Assembly: GCA_029783825.1 (NCBI GenBank)
Contig: JAREIK010002442.1
Span: forward strand, 1 to 64,000
Direction: 5' to 3'
Length of the DNA stretch: 64,000 bases
Source of the DNA: Sapria himalayana
Taxonomy: Eukaryota; Streptophyta; Magnoliopsida; Malpighiales; Rafflesiaceae
This document shows, piece by piece, positions 11,094 through 23,857 of this stretch (position 1 is its first letter; each line of letters starts with the position of its first letter). The notes under the pieces were generated by a model that saw only the letters and a list, made by a program, of their open reading frames with translations, did not search any database and was not told where the DNA came from. A program made the position numbers and the translations under genes.

Positions 11094-12634
11094 ATGGCAC
11101 GTGGATGAGGTAGAGGCAACACATTGCAAGGTCGTGCGAGTTATGGTATAGGCAATACAACGTCAGATATGCTCGAAACTGGCAGAGGATCATGGGTGGA
11201 TGAGACACCATAGCAGACAGAGAAGGTTGTGAATGTACCATTGTAGCAGCATCAACTAACTGATCCACAGAATGGTCCTGAGATTTTGATGAATGATCAA
11301 AAGACAGGGGAGAGAGAGGAGGGAAATGATGGAGATGTTGGAGAGTCTTCCTTAGAGCACATTAGTGAAGAGATACTTTTTATTGCTCAATTTGATCAGA
11401 CAATTGATAATCCGTACGATATAAAACTTAACAAATTATTTATCAATTTTTTATACTTGCTAATAAATTTTTTGTTGTATGATAAAGTTAGAGCCGTCTT
11501 GTTCCATTTCTAGGGTTCTAAGGTCAATTTTCAAAAAGTCCTTTAAACCTAATGTACATAATTGGAAGTCACTCATACATAGAGACCAATTGATAATTTG
11601 GAGAGAATTTAAGGTAAATATTACTACCTAAAACAATTTTACATATTTTATTTATTGTTTTGTTCATTGATTAAAAAGTGCTTATTTATGGATGCAGAAA
11701 GTTTATAGGTAGACATAGCCAAAGGAGGAGGTCAAAAGTGTATTCTACAAACATGCTGCCAGTTGGTATAAAGACATCATGTATGAGATCAAAGATAAAT
11801 GGTTGAAGAAGAAAAAAAAATATTCGAGTATCTCAGATCATGTTTTCAAGGAGTTGAGGAGCAGTTTGGAAGATTTGGATTATAGGAAGAGGTGATAAAA
11901 AGACCGGCAATCATCGCTCAGAGCATGCTAGAAAGGGTAGTGGCATGTTTACACACACTTATAGATCTCGCACTATGCGTGAGCATGAATGAGCATTGGT
12001 ATTATTTCTAATTTATACTTTTTATGTTTATTACTTTGTAAATTGTGTTCAATTATGCCTAAATTTCATTTCTCATACGGAATTTTTTTTCAATATAATT
12101 AACGTATGTATTGTGTGTAATTATAGACACACAAAAAGGGTAAGAAGTCCAATGCTCCTCACTTATTTAGATACATGCACATGAAGGCTCATGATGATCA
12201 GACTTTCGTTGATCAGAGATCTCATACAGCAAATGTAAGTTTATATAAAAAAAGTAATTTTTCTTTTTTTTGTTTGAATATAAATTGAAATACTTTTCGT
12301 AGATTTTTATTAGGCGAGATATGAGGAAATGTTAGCTGTTGTGACTCAAGAGTATTCCTAGTCTACTTTAGGTTCATGTGATGGTGCAATAGGTAGTTCT
12401 CATTCATCAGCTCCACCAGTTGATATGAATCAGAATTGGTATGTGGTTGTTGATGGTAAGGAGAAGATGCCCATCTATAGCATTGGTTTGCCGACATCAT
12501 CATTCTACTTGCAAAGACAACTAGACTATGAAACTGAATTTTTAGGACCAATTTCGAATTTGTTCTCGAAGATGGAGGAATTTCAGGACATGATGCAAAA
12601 TTCGATATTGTTTCAGTTGGCTGATACCGAGTGA
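11094..12634 (+). pseudogene. CACTA element B: second gene, Transposase_24 domain, multi-exon and broken
   Basis: The frame starts with ATG at 11094 (MARG*GRG), the Gly/Arg-rich beginning typical of this gene. Exon-like segments follow. One is acidic (GEREEGNDGDVGESSLEHIS). One near 11700-11895 reads SVFYKHAASWYKDIMYEIKD then KYSSISDHVFKELRSSLEDL. One near 12125-12235 resembles the conserved HKKGK..P...R.MH.KAHDD.TFVDQRS block of Transposase_24. The last, at about 12318-12634, ends with SNLFSKMEEFQDMM and QLADTE before TGA. Introns with plant-like borders appear to lie between them. In-frame stops occur early and later, so it is not functional. Intact relatives bind the element's subterminal repeats. 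The following 12640-13150 is low-complexity and T-rich with no supported coding. Confidence 0.7.
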
Positions 12635-13149
12635 TGCATGATTGACTATGAGGATGATAGGGATGAGTTACGTATACATTTTGACTAGCTTACATCTTTC
12701 GGATGGAGGACTATAGTTCAACCGTAATGATCTACCGCAGATTGTTTGGTGTAATGCTCCAGCTACAACAACTACTCCATCACCTACAGCAGCACCTGCA
12801 GACCCACATCAGGACTAGTAGTAGCAGACAGCTCTACCCTAGTACCGACATCTCACCGTGTGGACTAGAAATGTCGCAACATAACAATTATGATACTAGG
12901 TTGGATGATTGAGTGTATTGCATGCATTTTTTTTTTCAATGCCTTGAACTTTGATTTTATATTTTATTTTTTTTTTATTTTCTCTTGATGTTTTTAATAT
13001 ATATATGCAGTATATATAGTTGTTTGCTGGAATTAATTGGATTTTTTTGTCGTTTTATTTGTATATGTTTTGTAGCAACTACATCAAAACTAGAAGTTAA
13101 TTGGATGTTTTTATGTATTATTTATTCTAGTTTCTGCAGCAACTGCAGA

Positions 13150-13925
13150 AAAACTACAAAAAAAAATTTGGTTGGTAATTACCGACCAAAATCTTTTAAT
13201 ATTAAAGGACAGTAAATGATTACCAAATGGTCGGTAATATTTTTAGAGATCGATTACCTACCAATGATTTTAAAAGATTTTTGGTCAATTTTTTGTCACA
13301 ATTTTTTTGGTTATTACTGACCATTTTGTGACCATTTACTGACCTAATGCTTTTGATCATTAAATAGTTGGAATATATTCAAAAATGGTTGGAATATAGT
13401 CGAAAATTATTTGTCGGCAAATGGGCTGTAAATTGTTGGTAATTAGCGACCATTTGGAGATTATTTATCGACCTAATGTTTTTTTTAGAAAATGGTCAGA
13501 ATATCATCGGATATTGGTTGTCGGTAATTGGCCTCAAAATGATCGTTTATTACCGACCATTTTGAGTCCATAAAATGACTAAGTGCTTTTGGTCAGAAAA
13601 TAGTTGGAATTTAGTCGGTAATTATTTATCGGTGAATGGTCTGTAAATGGTCATTAATTACCGATCATTTAGAGACCATGTACTGACCTAATTAATTTGG
13701 TCAGAAAATTGTAGGAATATAGTCGGTAAATGTTTGTCGGTTGAAGATTGGTAAATGGTCGGTAATTTATCGACCGACTGATTTTTTATCGTTAAAAAAT
13801 TTAGCGACGAGCAGAATTACGACCAAAGATTTTGGACGGTAAATGGTCGCTATTTGGTTTCTGATCAAAAAAATCAAAATTAGTGACCAAAAAATTGGTC
13901 GATAATTCGGTAAATTTTAGTAGTG
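13150..13925 (+). mobile_element. CACTA element B: subterminal repeats and right TIR
   Basis: Variants of ggtcggtaat / attaccgacca recur throughout, in both orientations, and the block ends at 13925 with cggtaaattttagtagtg. Its reverse complement begins CACTACTAAAATTTACCG, the usual end type of plant CACTA elements. The terminal and subterminal motifs differ from elements A, C, D and E, so B is a different CACTA family. The adjacent second gene (11094-12634) is in the expected orientation. Confidence 0.8.
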
Positions 13926-14686
13926 AAATTATATAATGGAAGTGCCTACTGTTGTGTCATATTACCATGCATGCTGTCAACAAAAACATTACTCCATGAC
14001 TACAATGCCTATTGTGCAATTGAGGTGCCTACTACTATGCACAAACTCTTTTATCATGCATAACCAGGCAACATCCTCTTTATGGAGTAGATGCTCATCT
14101 CACACAGTATGTGATAGCAAAATATGGGGCGTTACTACAGCATGTATGCCCATGTCCCTTGTGTTGGCACAATGTATGTTCTCTCATTTTTTAGGATTTT
14201 GATCCCTTACATGACTCAAGGTTTGATTTTCTTAGAGTTTTGGTTATAATAATATGCATAATTCTATGCCAAACATAAAACTTGATGAAAAACACTGTAA
14301 AAAAATTACAAGCAATCCTTTCATATAATATAAGGGCCAATGAATTGAAGTAGTCTAGATGTCAGGTGCTTCCATCAATAATAACATAAAAATAATAAAA
14401 TAAGTAAAAAACACAAAAGATATGATTATAAATTATAATAATTAGTATTAATTAATATATTGTTTATGTTTCTGTAATATTAATATGGTAATATTAGTTA
14501 AGAATGGGTTCAATAAAATTTTTGAGTAACTCTTGAGTTCAAAATTTATGAACAATGAAGTGTCTCACACATTATATGGCTTTATTTGTTTGATTTGTAA
14601 GCTATTACAGCATTCCATTGTTGACTATTGTTTGTGCTGTGTTTACATGTTACACTAATGAACTTTTACCATTTTTTGTGGAACAG
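13926..14686. other. Unassigned sequence between element B and ARIA-like exons
   Basis: A stretch at 13936-14202 is open on the plus strand (88 codons, Cys/His-rich, unlike anything I recognise) and may be chance. The remainder is AT-rich. If the ARIA-like piece is a captured gene, this could be its intron or element sequence. Confidence 0.3.
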
Positions 14687-15643
14687 CCAGAACATCAGCA
14701 GCTTATTATTGACTCAGGTACTTTGCCACCTACACCGAGATGGATCTACTTCTTGGGTAGTGAATAGCATCCTAAGATGGGCAGTTGATGCAATCACCAA
14801 CCTTTCCCATGAGAATAGCAACATCAAAACTCATATTACGTTTCTATTTTTAATGCAATTTCTTTTGGTAATGTGCACAATGCTTTCTATTAATGAGTTA
14901 TTTTTCAGGATGAATGTTAGGATACCCCCTCTAGTTGAATTGTTGGATTTCTTTGACGTTAAAGTTTAAAGGGCATCTAAAGGGGCACTAAGAACCTTAG
15001 CTTTCAAGAATGACAAGAATAAGAATCACGTAACTTTCCTTATTGTGATTGCTGATTTTTTATCATTTACATTGCCATGAGAAAATAATGCATTTTTTTG
15101 ACTTTTCAGATTATCGAGTGCAATGCTCTTCCCACAATCATCTTAATGTTGTACTCAGAAGATGCTGCTATACATTGTGATGTGCGTTACTTTACTTAAA
15201 AATTGACATCTCAATTAATTTGTTAGTTATCACTATTCTGAAATTTTGATCTTGGCCTTTGTTTTCTTATTTGGACCAATTATTTTTTTTGTTGTAGGTA
15301 GGTGTGATTGTAAATTTGGTTCATTCATCTCCAAACATTAAGAAAGAAGTTTTATCTATTGGGACATTGTAGCTTGTTATTAGTTTGCTTAGGTCCTTCC
15401 ATTTGTAGCATTTTGTGGAAAATTGAATCTCTCTTCATTATGTATCTGATCAAATTATATTTTTAAATCATTATCTAAAGTTACTATCTGAATTTACTTT
15501 GATTTACTATAATTTTGATATTTAAATTTTCTTTTAATAATTCTCTAAAGGTTTTTCTGATAAATAGGTCATGTTTCCATGAGAGCCAAAGTAAAGCTGC
15601 TTTACCACTGGGATAGTTTGTTGTAACTGATTCAGATTGCAAG
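14687..15643 (+). pseudogene. ARIA/ABAP1-like BTB-armadillo protein gene, five-exon fragment
   Basis: Exons with plausible splice borders are 14687-14839, 14909-15029, 15110-15181, 15298-15392 and 15568-15643. They read PEHQQLIIDSGTLP and (after a frame change) VNSILRWAVDAITNLSHENS, then IPPLVELLDFFDVKV*RASK with GALRTLAFKNDKNKN, then IIECNALPTIILMLYSEDAA, then GVIVNLVHSSPNIKKEVLS, then CFHESQSKAALPLG and VTDSDCK. This follows the armadillo repeats of Arabidopsis ARIA (ABF2-interacting) and ABAP1, nuclear BTB/ARM proteins, in order. Stops (TAA and TAG) and a frameshift are present, and the N-terminal repeats and BTB domain are absent. Introns are retained, so this is a DNA-level copy, not a processed one. 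The CACTA tail and right end at 21868-22504 lie downstream in the same orientation, so it may have been captured by that element. Confidence 0.8.
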
Positions 15644-16459
15644 GTAAGCATATGTTGATTTTGCCTTCACTTATATTATTTTCAGGTTAGATATAAATCA
15701 TTATATCAGAATTTTTGAGATTAATTTTTGTTTGGATTCATGTTTTGTGCTTAAGTTATGAGGAAGAGGATGATCATAGTAAATAGGAATGCTCCAATAT
15801 AATTTTTATGTATTCTTGTATTCATGTATTAAATAAATAATAAAAGAAATATATTGTGTAATATAATACCTTTGATTAATCATAGATTCTATATGTTTTC
15901 ACCATTTGTCATTGACTGTGGATGTCGGGTCTTGTATCACAGGTCTAGATTTTTGATGAAGTGACACAGTCCTTAGGGCAGTCTTATGAGCATTTTATCG
16001 TGGGTATGAGTCTCTAACTAGCTCAACATGGCATGATCTTGTATGGCATGAAACCGTGGGTTTTACCGAGCCTCATTTAGTGGCCCCATATGCCATTTGT
16101 GGTTGCATGTGGGCTAGCCCAATGTGCTACTTGTGACCCATTACTCTTGCCCAAGCATTGTTTGTGCTAGGCTCATCGTCAAACAATTGTGACTCGTTAC
16201 CCATGACAATGTGGCATGTGCATAGCTACTTTGGTCCTAGGCATGAGTTGTTTTTGGGCATCATGACTCAAGACCTAATAAACTGACCCAATTATTTTGT
16301 TAAAATGGATAATTCATCACTAAGCATGTTTAATATAAATTAGAAAACAACAATTATACCATACAATAGTGGTTGTGTGTTTTTGTAGGTAACAAAATAT
16401 TTTTTTAAGATGAAAAATATATATCATTGTTTAAATTCTACAGGTCTCTTATTCTATAC
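15644..16459. other. No gene recognised
   Basis: AT-rich sequence, then, from about 16000 to 16260, a more mixed-composition stretch with repeated gcatg and gccca words. No coding or terminal repeats could be supported. Confidence 0.3.
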
Positions 16460-16880
16460 TAATTAGAGTAAATTTTTGGGCCCAACCAGGTTGGGGTGCC
16501 ATGCTAAGCACAACACAGGTTCTTGGAGGGCAATCCAGGCATGGGCCTGCGGCCCAAAAATTGCCCAGGTTCGGGTTGGTTGGTTCGGGTCAGGTTGGTC
16601 GAATTTTTACAAAATTAGGGTTTCTTGCACTATGCGGTCATGCCACTGTCCCTCGTCGGTCATCGCCAGGTCATCTCCATGTCAGGCATCCCTCGGTGCA
16701 TGATCATCTGTGTTGTGCCCAAGTGCCTGGCATGTCACGTGGGCCGAAAACCCTCGGCATGACATGACACGACTCATACCCAGGGTCTACTTGGCACAGG
16801 CTCGGCACAGCACTACAGCGTGTCGTGCTGGGCTTTGGGTCGGGACTGGGTCGCCTCACCCATTTGACACCTATAGATGA
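16460..16880. mobile_element. GC-rich island, possible non-autonomous hAT-like element
   Basis: About 420 bp is much richer in G and C than the surroundings, with repeated words such as ggcacag, cggcac, catgacacgac and gtcgtgctgggc. It ends in cacccatttgacacctatag, which resembles the end of a common class of plant hAT-derived small elements (ends of the form ...CATTTGACACC). A matching left end was not found, so this is tentative. Two overlapping plus-strand frames (16476-16767) reflect the low stop frequency of GC-rich DNA. Confidence 0.35.
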
Positions 16881-17936
16881 AATCTCTTTGATTTTTATGG
16901 GTGAGATAATTAAGTTATTAACATCTCATAAATTATGTGTTAAGTGAGAATTTTGTGTATTATATATTATATTTTTTATAATTCATAGGCTCAATTGCTT
17001 AAACTTATAAAGACATATAATAATTAATAATATTTTATCAAATAAATGCTATGCATCATTAGAATAATATATATTTTATTATTTAATTTAATTACTCTAT
17101 TCGTTCTTTTCTTATGATATTTTTGAGTTTTATAGTTCTTTCCTAGTAAAACTTAACATAAATTTTAGTCAATTAAATATTATAGATAATATATTTGATC
17201 CATATAATGAATTAAATTTTGTATGTAGTTGCAAAAATATTAATGAACCGAATCTTATAAGAATTTTGAATTTAAAATATTTGTATGGGAATATTACTAA
17301 GATGACTAATCATTTGTGAAATTTTTTTATTATATGTATTTGTTGGAGTTCATGACTTTATTCAAATATAAGCATCTTTGTCCAAGGTATTGGATTCAAG
17401 ACTTATCATATGTATTCTTTAAATTTTGATGGTTAGACATTGATATATGAACATCTTATAGACCTTATGCTAAAATAGAAGGCTTGTGCACTAAGTATGA
17501 TCTTTATATAATGAACTAAATATTTTAGATGATGTAGAGAAACCTTTCTTCTTTAGTGTCTTTCCTCAAGTAAGCAAAATATTCAGTATTAATAGTCACA
17601 CTTAAATTGTATGAACAAATTATAATATGATAAATAAAAAAAATACTAAATGAGAAATAAAATCTAGTCTAATATAAATATTTTAAAAAATATATAACTT
17701 TAAAACTAGTACTAGAGTACTAGATGAGTTATTTAAGAAGATATGTTAAATAATTTACAAAAAAATGGTGCATTAGACCCGTATAATTTATGTTTAGTAT
17801 AATTATAATTGGATGCACTTCATCTTGGATATTTTTTGTATATATAACTAATAATTGATGATAAAAAGTTTTAGGTTGATAATTAGTTGAGATCTTTACT
17901 AAAATTTGAACAAGATTCTAAATTTTATATTTTAGT
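16881..17936. other. AT-rich stretch without recognised feature
   Basis: No coding segment, terminal repeat or RNA gene is visible. It may contain decayed internal sequence of the copia-like element whose LTR is at 18264-18503. Confidence 0.3.
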
Positions 17937-18300
17937 GAGAAATATATCCAACTTTTTTATCATATAATTTCAAAAATAAATTTTTGTTATATTGTAATAA
18001 AATATTAAAAGTGTTTGCACATTCAAAATTCAAGCCACACACTCAAAAATTTGTATTCTATAAAATTTTTGTATTGATACCATGTTGAGAAACAATGCAA
18101 AATAAAAGAAGAGTATTTGAGAAAAATGTCCAACTTTTTATCATATAATTTCAAAAAATATTTTTTCTTATATTGTAATAAAATATTAAATGTTTCTACA
18201 CATTCAAAATGCAAGCCAGTCACTCAAGAATTTGTATTCTATAAGATTTTGGCTTTGATAGTATGTTGAGAAACAATGCAAAATAAAAGAAGAGTATTTG
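17937..18300. repeat. Tandem duplication of about 182 bp (two copies)
   Basis: Copy 1 is 17937-18118 and copy 2 is 18119-18300. Both run from gaga...tccaac through tcatataatttcaaaaa and cattcaaaa.gcaagcca to tgttgagaaacaatgcaaaataaaagaagagtattt. On the minus strand each copy contains the end of an LTR (…ctcaaca) followed by a primer-binding-site-like sequence, tggtatcaa in copy 1 and tactatcaaagcc in copy 2. Confidence 0.85.
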
Positions 18301-18503
18301 AAAAATTGCATAACAAAATGTGTACAAGCTAATCCCTTATATAAGGGACTAATCGAATTATGTTATCCCATAGGTTGAATGTTCTTATACATATGCAAGA
18401 AAAAAATAAAATAAAAGAAAAAAACAATTGTAAATCACAACAAACAAGATCAAATATTATTTGCACTCATAGTATTTTTAGTTACATATTAGATTTTCCA
18501 ACA
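18264..18503 (-). mobile_element. Copia- or TRIM-like LTR with adjacent primer-binding site
   Basis: Read on the minus strand the segment begins TGTTGGAAAATCTAATATG at 18503 and ends ...TTGTTTCTCAACA at 18264, about 240 bp with TG...CA ends. It contains cccttatataaggg, a plausible TATA region, near 18335-18347. Just inside, the sequence tactatcaaagcc resembles TGGTATCAGAGCC, the initiator-Met-tRNA primer site used by plant copia elements. No internal coding region or second complete LTR was identified. Confidence 0.55.
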
Positions 18504-20690
18504 TACACTAATTTGAACACAATTCTAAGATATAGTATATGGGCATATTGTTGATTCTAGCTTCAGTGCAAAGAGTTATGTTATTAGTTACTTGTGTGTT
18601 TTAGTATATTAGTTACTTTTTGGAGATGTTATGTTTATCAATTCATAGTTGATAATATTTTAATGTGATATTTAGACAATTCGACATGTTATTAGTGAAT
18701 ATATGTATTAGTGAAATTATTGTAAACATCATCATAAATACACTTGGTGGATTGTAAGTTTTTTTCATATCTTCTAATTTTGATATTCAATGCATGTATG
18801 CAATATTATGAAGGAGATAGTTGAGATTTAATTTAGTGTCTATATTTATTTTATTTATTTATTGTCTTTCTTGTTACATTGTAGGAGAGCACCTGACATG
18901 TGAACTCTCTCAATCATATATATATTTATTTTTACTTATATATATATATATATATATATTAGTTTTTGTAAATTAATGAAAATTAATTTATCTTTTCTTT
19001 TTCTTCTCATCTGCCCTCCCTTCACGAAAAATTCACCCCTAACCCCTTCAATGAAACAATCTTTAAAGATCAAGTACTCCAATAATACATGATTTATATA
19101 ATAGTTACCCACTTTAGTCGCCTTGCAAGAAGTTAAATTGAGCTTTTGGTAGATTGAAGAATTTTTTTATTATGTGATTCCTTTATACTTCAGACACCTT
19201 TTTAAATTTCGCACTAATATTTGAAGAAATAGAGTTATCAAAATCAAGAGATTTCCACTCATCCATGGCAAATTTAATTTCACATATGCTAAGCTTCTTA
19301 GTGAAGGATCTCTTGACATACTCAGCTTTTTCACTATTTTATTGATTATGACTAAAAAATAGTCAATTCAATTGACTCTTTGATCTTATCTTTTGAATAT
19401 TTTCCAAAATAAACAAATACATTTTAGTATAAACATCCACTTTATGGAATACATTTTTATTCATATTTATTTATTTTGTGTATTAATATTTTTTTCTTAT
19501 TCATTTGAAGCCATATTAAACTCTTGTTTGAGACACTTTCTCATTTAGAATAACAAGTCATAATAAATAATATACTTATCATCACTCAAAAGTATTGGAT
19601 AATTATTTTTGTTTTAATACTTGTAATTAGTTTTTATAATTATTCAATAACAAGTGTAATTTTGATGAGAATGAAGTTGAACTAAAGGCTTTCTTGCTGG
19701 TGAGGTATTATACATTGATACATGAGTTTTGTTATTTTAATTTTTTATATCTAGTAGTTAAAATGATCTTATTTTGATTTCCTCTTTCTTTAATCACCTC
19801 TTATAGGTTCTTATTATAATTTGTTGTGAATAAATATTTTTTATGATAATTCTGATGAGGTTCATATAAAATAATTACTTGATTATTTTTATTTACATGA
19901 TAAGTTTTGTTTTTACCTATGAAAATCTTTATATTATTGATCTATTTTCCATGAGCATAGATTGATACATTCTATGCAATTGTTTTCCCTTAAAGTTATT
20001 ACATTTGAATCTAATTAATTTTTCATTTCTATGAAAGTTGAAATGTAAGACTTTTGTATATTTGTATATTTTTTTGGAATAAAGATAACATATGCTCATA
20101 AAAAATTAACTCTATTTCACCAAAGATATAATTTTGAATCTATTAGATATGTGAGTATCATAAAAAAGTTCAAATATCTTGTAATTATCTAATTTTATAT
20201 TACATATATTATTTGTATAAATAGTTTAATAAATTTTTTATAATAAATTTATATAATGTTGTATTTATTATACTTAGATAAGTGAAAAATCTATGAAAGA
20301 TTGAGATCTATTTCGAGGTTGATGAATATTTTGCACTTGTTTCTCACTTACACGTTATTTGAGCTCCTTTTAGTTTTGATAGTGAATCCATCATAATTTG
20401 TTATTTATAAGAGAGTCGATTTAGTCTTTTGAAAAATGTAAAATTTAATGACATTTAAGGAGATAGAGATTTATATATGAACATGTGTTGAGAGAATATA
20501 CTATTTTTGTTGATTTTTTTTTATTTTGGATACTTTTGATGAGATTACTCAATTTGAGCTGTACTAATTATTTTTATCCATTATATAAGAATTTTAGTTG
20601 TATGACATTTTGATTATCGAGTGTTTATTATTTTTTTAATTGTTAACATGATATTAGATGTATGGATATATATGTGTGTTTGAAATTACA
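18504..20690. other. AT-rich stretch, mostly without recognised feature
   Basis: A (TA)n run lies near 18938-18960. A short coding-like minus-strand segment is open at about 19175-19320 (reads KKLSICEIKFAMDEWKSLDF), but I do not recognise it. Nothing else could be supported. Confidence 0.3.
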
Positions 20691-20694
20691 AAAC

Positions 20695-21725
20695 CTAGAA
20701 GGGTGCCCTTAAAATTGATGTAGTTTGAGCCTACGCCAAGAAGAGGAGAGCCAGATGAGACTAGAAGAATGCCAGATTACTTCCTTTACTATGAGCCAAC
20801 ACAAATTGTTGTAGCCCACCTTCTAGTTGTGGTGCATGTTGCTAGTATTTGTTTGTTTATTAAGGTGGCCATTTTGATATTGGTGATGTTGCTCAACTAC
20901 AACAACAAGGGTGCATGATGGACAGGCTAAGCTCCCTTCTTTTTCTTCCATTTTGGTCCAGTTGTTTGTTCAGCTGATTCTCATTTGAATTTACTGCTTC
21001 TATCTGATATCACCACATAAAGTGTCTATTATTTCCATGTGTTAGTATGCTTTTTTAAAAAAACAAGTTGATAATTAGTTTGTGTATCATTTTTTGTATT
21101 TATTCAATTGATGGCATCATCTCATTTTGCTTGGTTTGAGTTGTTGGATAAGGTGAAAAAATATTCATCTTCATTAGGGAAAATGAGACACATAAGTGTG
21201 GTGTCTCGGAATAATAAAATGAGTTAGCTAATGAGGTTGGTGTTAGACGTTTAGAGGCTCCAGTGAATGTCTTGATCCTTAGTATTGAAGGGAAGAATAT
21301 GATGTTGGATCGAACCTGGGAACCCATCTCCGAGAAAAACTACATGATTCAATTTCTCATTGAATGCTAGTTCTCATTTTTGTATTTATTTCTAATTACT
21401 TCTTCTGGCTACACTATATTATTTAATTATTTTTTTGGTTTATTATTTTGTTTGATAAGTTTTCTCTCTTGATTATTTTTTCATAAATTTACTTCACCAT
21501 CTTCTCGGTAAAATATCCAAGCCTCTATCTACATTTGTAGAGGAAGCATTGATCAAGCACCAGAACATGCTTGATAATATGTACTATTTTGTATATGCAA
21601 CCCCTGAAAAGAATGAAAAGGAATTGGTAAAGTGCTTGAAAATTGGGAGATAAACTTGTTGTAGATGCTTTAGCTATTGGATTTGGTCAACCAACACATC
21701 TAGAAATTAAGTAATATTTTCATTC
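20695..21725 (+). pseudogene. Unrecognised coding-like fragments upstream of CACTA E tail
   Basis: Several plus-strand segments look like exons broken by AT-rich intron-like sequence. About 20730-20800 gives PTPRRGEPDETRRMPDYF, which resembles the start of a CACTA second gene. 21109-21225 gives MASSHFAWFELLDKVKKYSS. About 21223-21370 gives EVGVRRLEAPVNVLILSIEG and then MMLDRTWEPISEKN before TAG. About 21505-21650 gives KPLSTFVEEALIKHQNMLDN and YYFVYATPEKNEKELVK. I cannot assign the last three to a family. By analogy with element C they could be exons of another captured gene or part of the element's second gene. Frame changes separate them. Confidence 0.4.
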
Positions 21726-21867
21726 ACATGTGTTTGCTTTTGTTTTGTGTTTAGAGTCTGACTGTCATTAGTTTATAATATTTGGCTTTTTTTCATGATT
21801 TCATTGTTGATAATTATGTTGTTGTGGAAGTTCAAAATAAATTTTTCTGAGTAGTACCAAATGTAAT

Positions 21868-22030
21868 ACAATAGCAGATGTCCTATATGGAGTCACAGTT
21901 TGTGGGCTTAACGAGACAGATAGCAAATAGAGTTCCGGTAGAGAAACCACATAGGAGAGCCTAGCATAAATTCATCATTAATTATGAGGATGATGATTTA
22001 GTTTTAAATGATTATATACCTATGTTATGT
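21868..22030 (+). pseudogene. CACTA element E: C-terminal tail of the second gene
   Basis: It reads QMSYMESQFVGLTRQIANRV then PVEKPHRRA*HKF and NYEDDDLVLNDYI. A clearly homologous piece lies at about 50495-50640 in element C (TYMES*LAALMR*IAHQVLVE with YPRRRTMDKFI), and the nucleotide similarity continues for over 100 bp past the coding part. It lies directly before the subterminal repeats, as expected for the last exon. It has stops and is not functional. Biochemical role unknown; it may belong to the DNA-binding second protein. Confidence 0.6.
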
Positions 22031-22199
22031 TTTTGTTTTAACTATGTAACAATTGTATCAAAAAAATTTTTGAACTGCTTTTGCTTTTTATTAATCATAA
22101 AAAATTGTTTATAGTATATGTTTTTATTTAATTTAATATAAAAATTTAAAAATATGTAATCAAATTTTTTGTAAAAAAAATTGTAAAAATAACGTTCAA

Positions 22200-22504
22200 A
22201 TAAAAATAGCTAGATAAATTTTCATCATTAATTTAGATATGGAATTATTTGTATATATTCAATCGAAAATATTAATTACTATTCTTAATTATGATAAAAT
22301 TAGCAAGGGAAAAAAAGATTAGCTAAGGAAATTCTGTCGTTAAAAAATTAGCTAGGAAATTATATTTTCTCATTAATATTTTGTGTAAAACTTTTTAGCT
22401 TGGGATAATTTTCATCATTATTCCGTCGTTATTCTGTTTTAGGGACGAAAAAAGCCCATATAGCTAGAGAATTTTCACTAGCTATTTGGGCTTTTCTTGT
22501 AGTG
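22200..22504 (+). mobile_element. CACTA element E: subterminal repeats and right TIR
   Basis: Variants of agctaggga/tagctagaga recur, and the block ends at 22504 in gcttttcttgtagtg, the reverse complement of CACTACAAGAAAAG. It is the same family as A and D; the 22090-22200 part aligns with sequence inside A (about 9960) and with the reverse complement in D (about 51100). The next base starts the tetranucleotide array. The left end of E is not identified. Confidence 0.8.
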
Positions 22505-23029
22505 CTATTTCTCTCTATCTAGGTGTCTATCTGTCTATCTATCTATCAGTCTTTATATCTATCTATCTTTATATTAATATATCTATTTATCTATCTATCA
22601 ATATGCCTTCTATCAAGTTGTCTATCAATCGATCTATCAATCTATATATCAATCTGTCTATTTATCTATCTATGTATCTCTATATCTATCTGTCTATCAA
22701 TCAACCTATCTTTCTGTCTGTCTATTTGTCTGCCTATCTATTTGTCTATCTATCTATTAATCTATTTGTCTGTCAATCTGTCTAACTATCAGTCTTTCTG
22801 TCTGTGTATCTATCTATCTATCCATCTGTCTATCTACCTCTCTATTTACCCATCTATCTATCTATCTATTTATATGTCTATCTATGAGTCTATCTATCTA
22901 TCTATTTATTTATCTCGCCGTCTATCTATATGATTATCTATTTATTTATCTATCTATATATCTATTTATCTATCTATCTATTTATTTTTTAACTATCTAT
23001 TTGGCAATCAATCTGTCTATGTATCTGAA

Positions 23030-23062
<33 letters not shown>

Positions 23063-23806
23063 CTATCTATCTATTTGTTTATCTGTATATCTAACTATTT
23101 ATCTATATATATATATATATGTATGTTTATGTGTCTATCTTTTGGTTTATCTATCTGTCTATATTTTTATCTATCTATTTGTCTTTCTATCTATTTCTCT
23201 ATCTGTCTATCTATATGTCTTTCTATTTCTATTTTTATCTATCTATTTATCTATCTATGTGTCTATGTATTTGTCTATCTATTGATATATATATCAATTT
23301 GATAATCTATCAATCAATTGATCAATCAATCAATTTATCTATCTGTTTGTTTGTCTTTATATCTATCAATCTATTTATCTGACTATTAATCAATATATCA
23401 ATCTATCTATGAATCTTTTTTCAATTTAAATATCAATCTGTCTAGCAAACTTTCTTTTAATCCATCTATCTTTCTATTAATCCATCTATCTATCTATTTA
23501 TTTATTTTTCTAACTATCTGTCTATAAATCTATTTATCAATTTATCAATTTATTTATCTATTTATCTTTATGTGCATCAATCTATTTATCAATTTGTCTG
23601 TTTGTATAAGTATTAGTTTTTCTATCTATTTGTTTGTTTATATGTCATTTTGTCTATCTATCTATTTGTGTATCTATCTATATATCTATCTTTCTATCTG
23701 TTTATATTTCTATTTATCTTTTTGTCTATCTTTTTGTCTATCTTTTTGTATATCTATCTATATATCTATATGTCTGTCTATCTATCAATCTATCTATCTA
23801 TGTATT

Positions 23807-23857
<51 letters not shown>

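Noticed and set aside
13936..14202. 88-codon Cys/His-rich plus frame as a possible peptide gene
   Set aside because: No family resemblance, no upstream context, and it lies between decayed elements; a chance frame is likelier.
16476..16767. Two overlapping plus-strand frames in the GC-rich island
   Set aside because: Low stop density is expected in GC-rich DNA; the translations resemble no protein I know and the region looks like a small mobile element.
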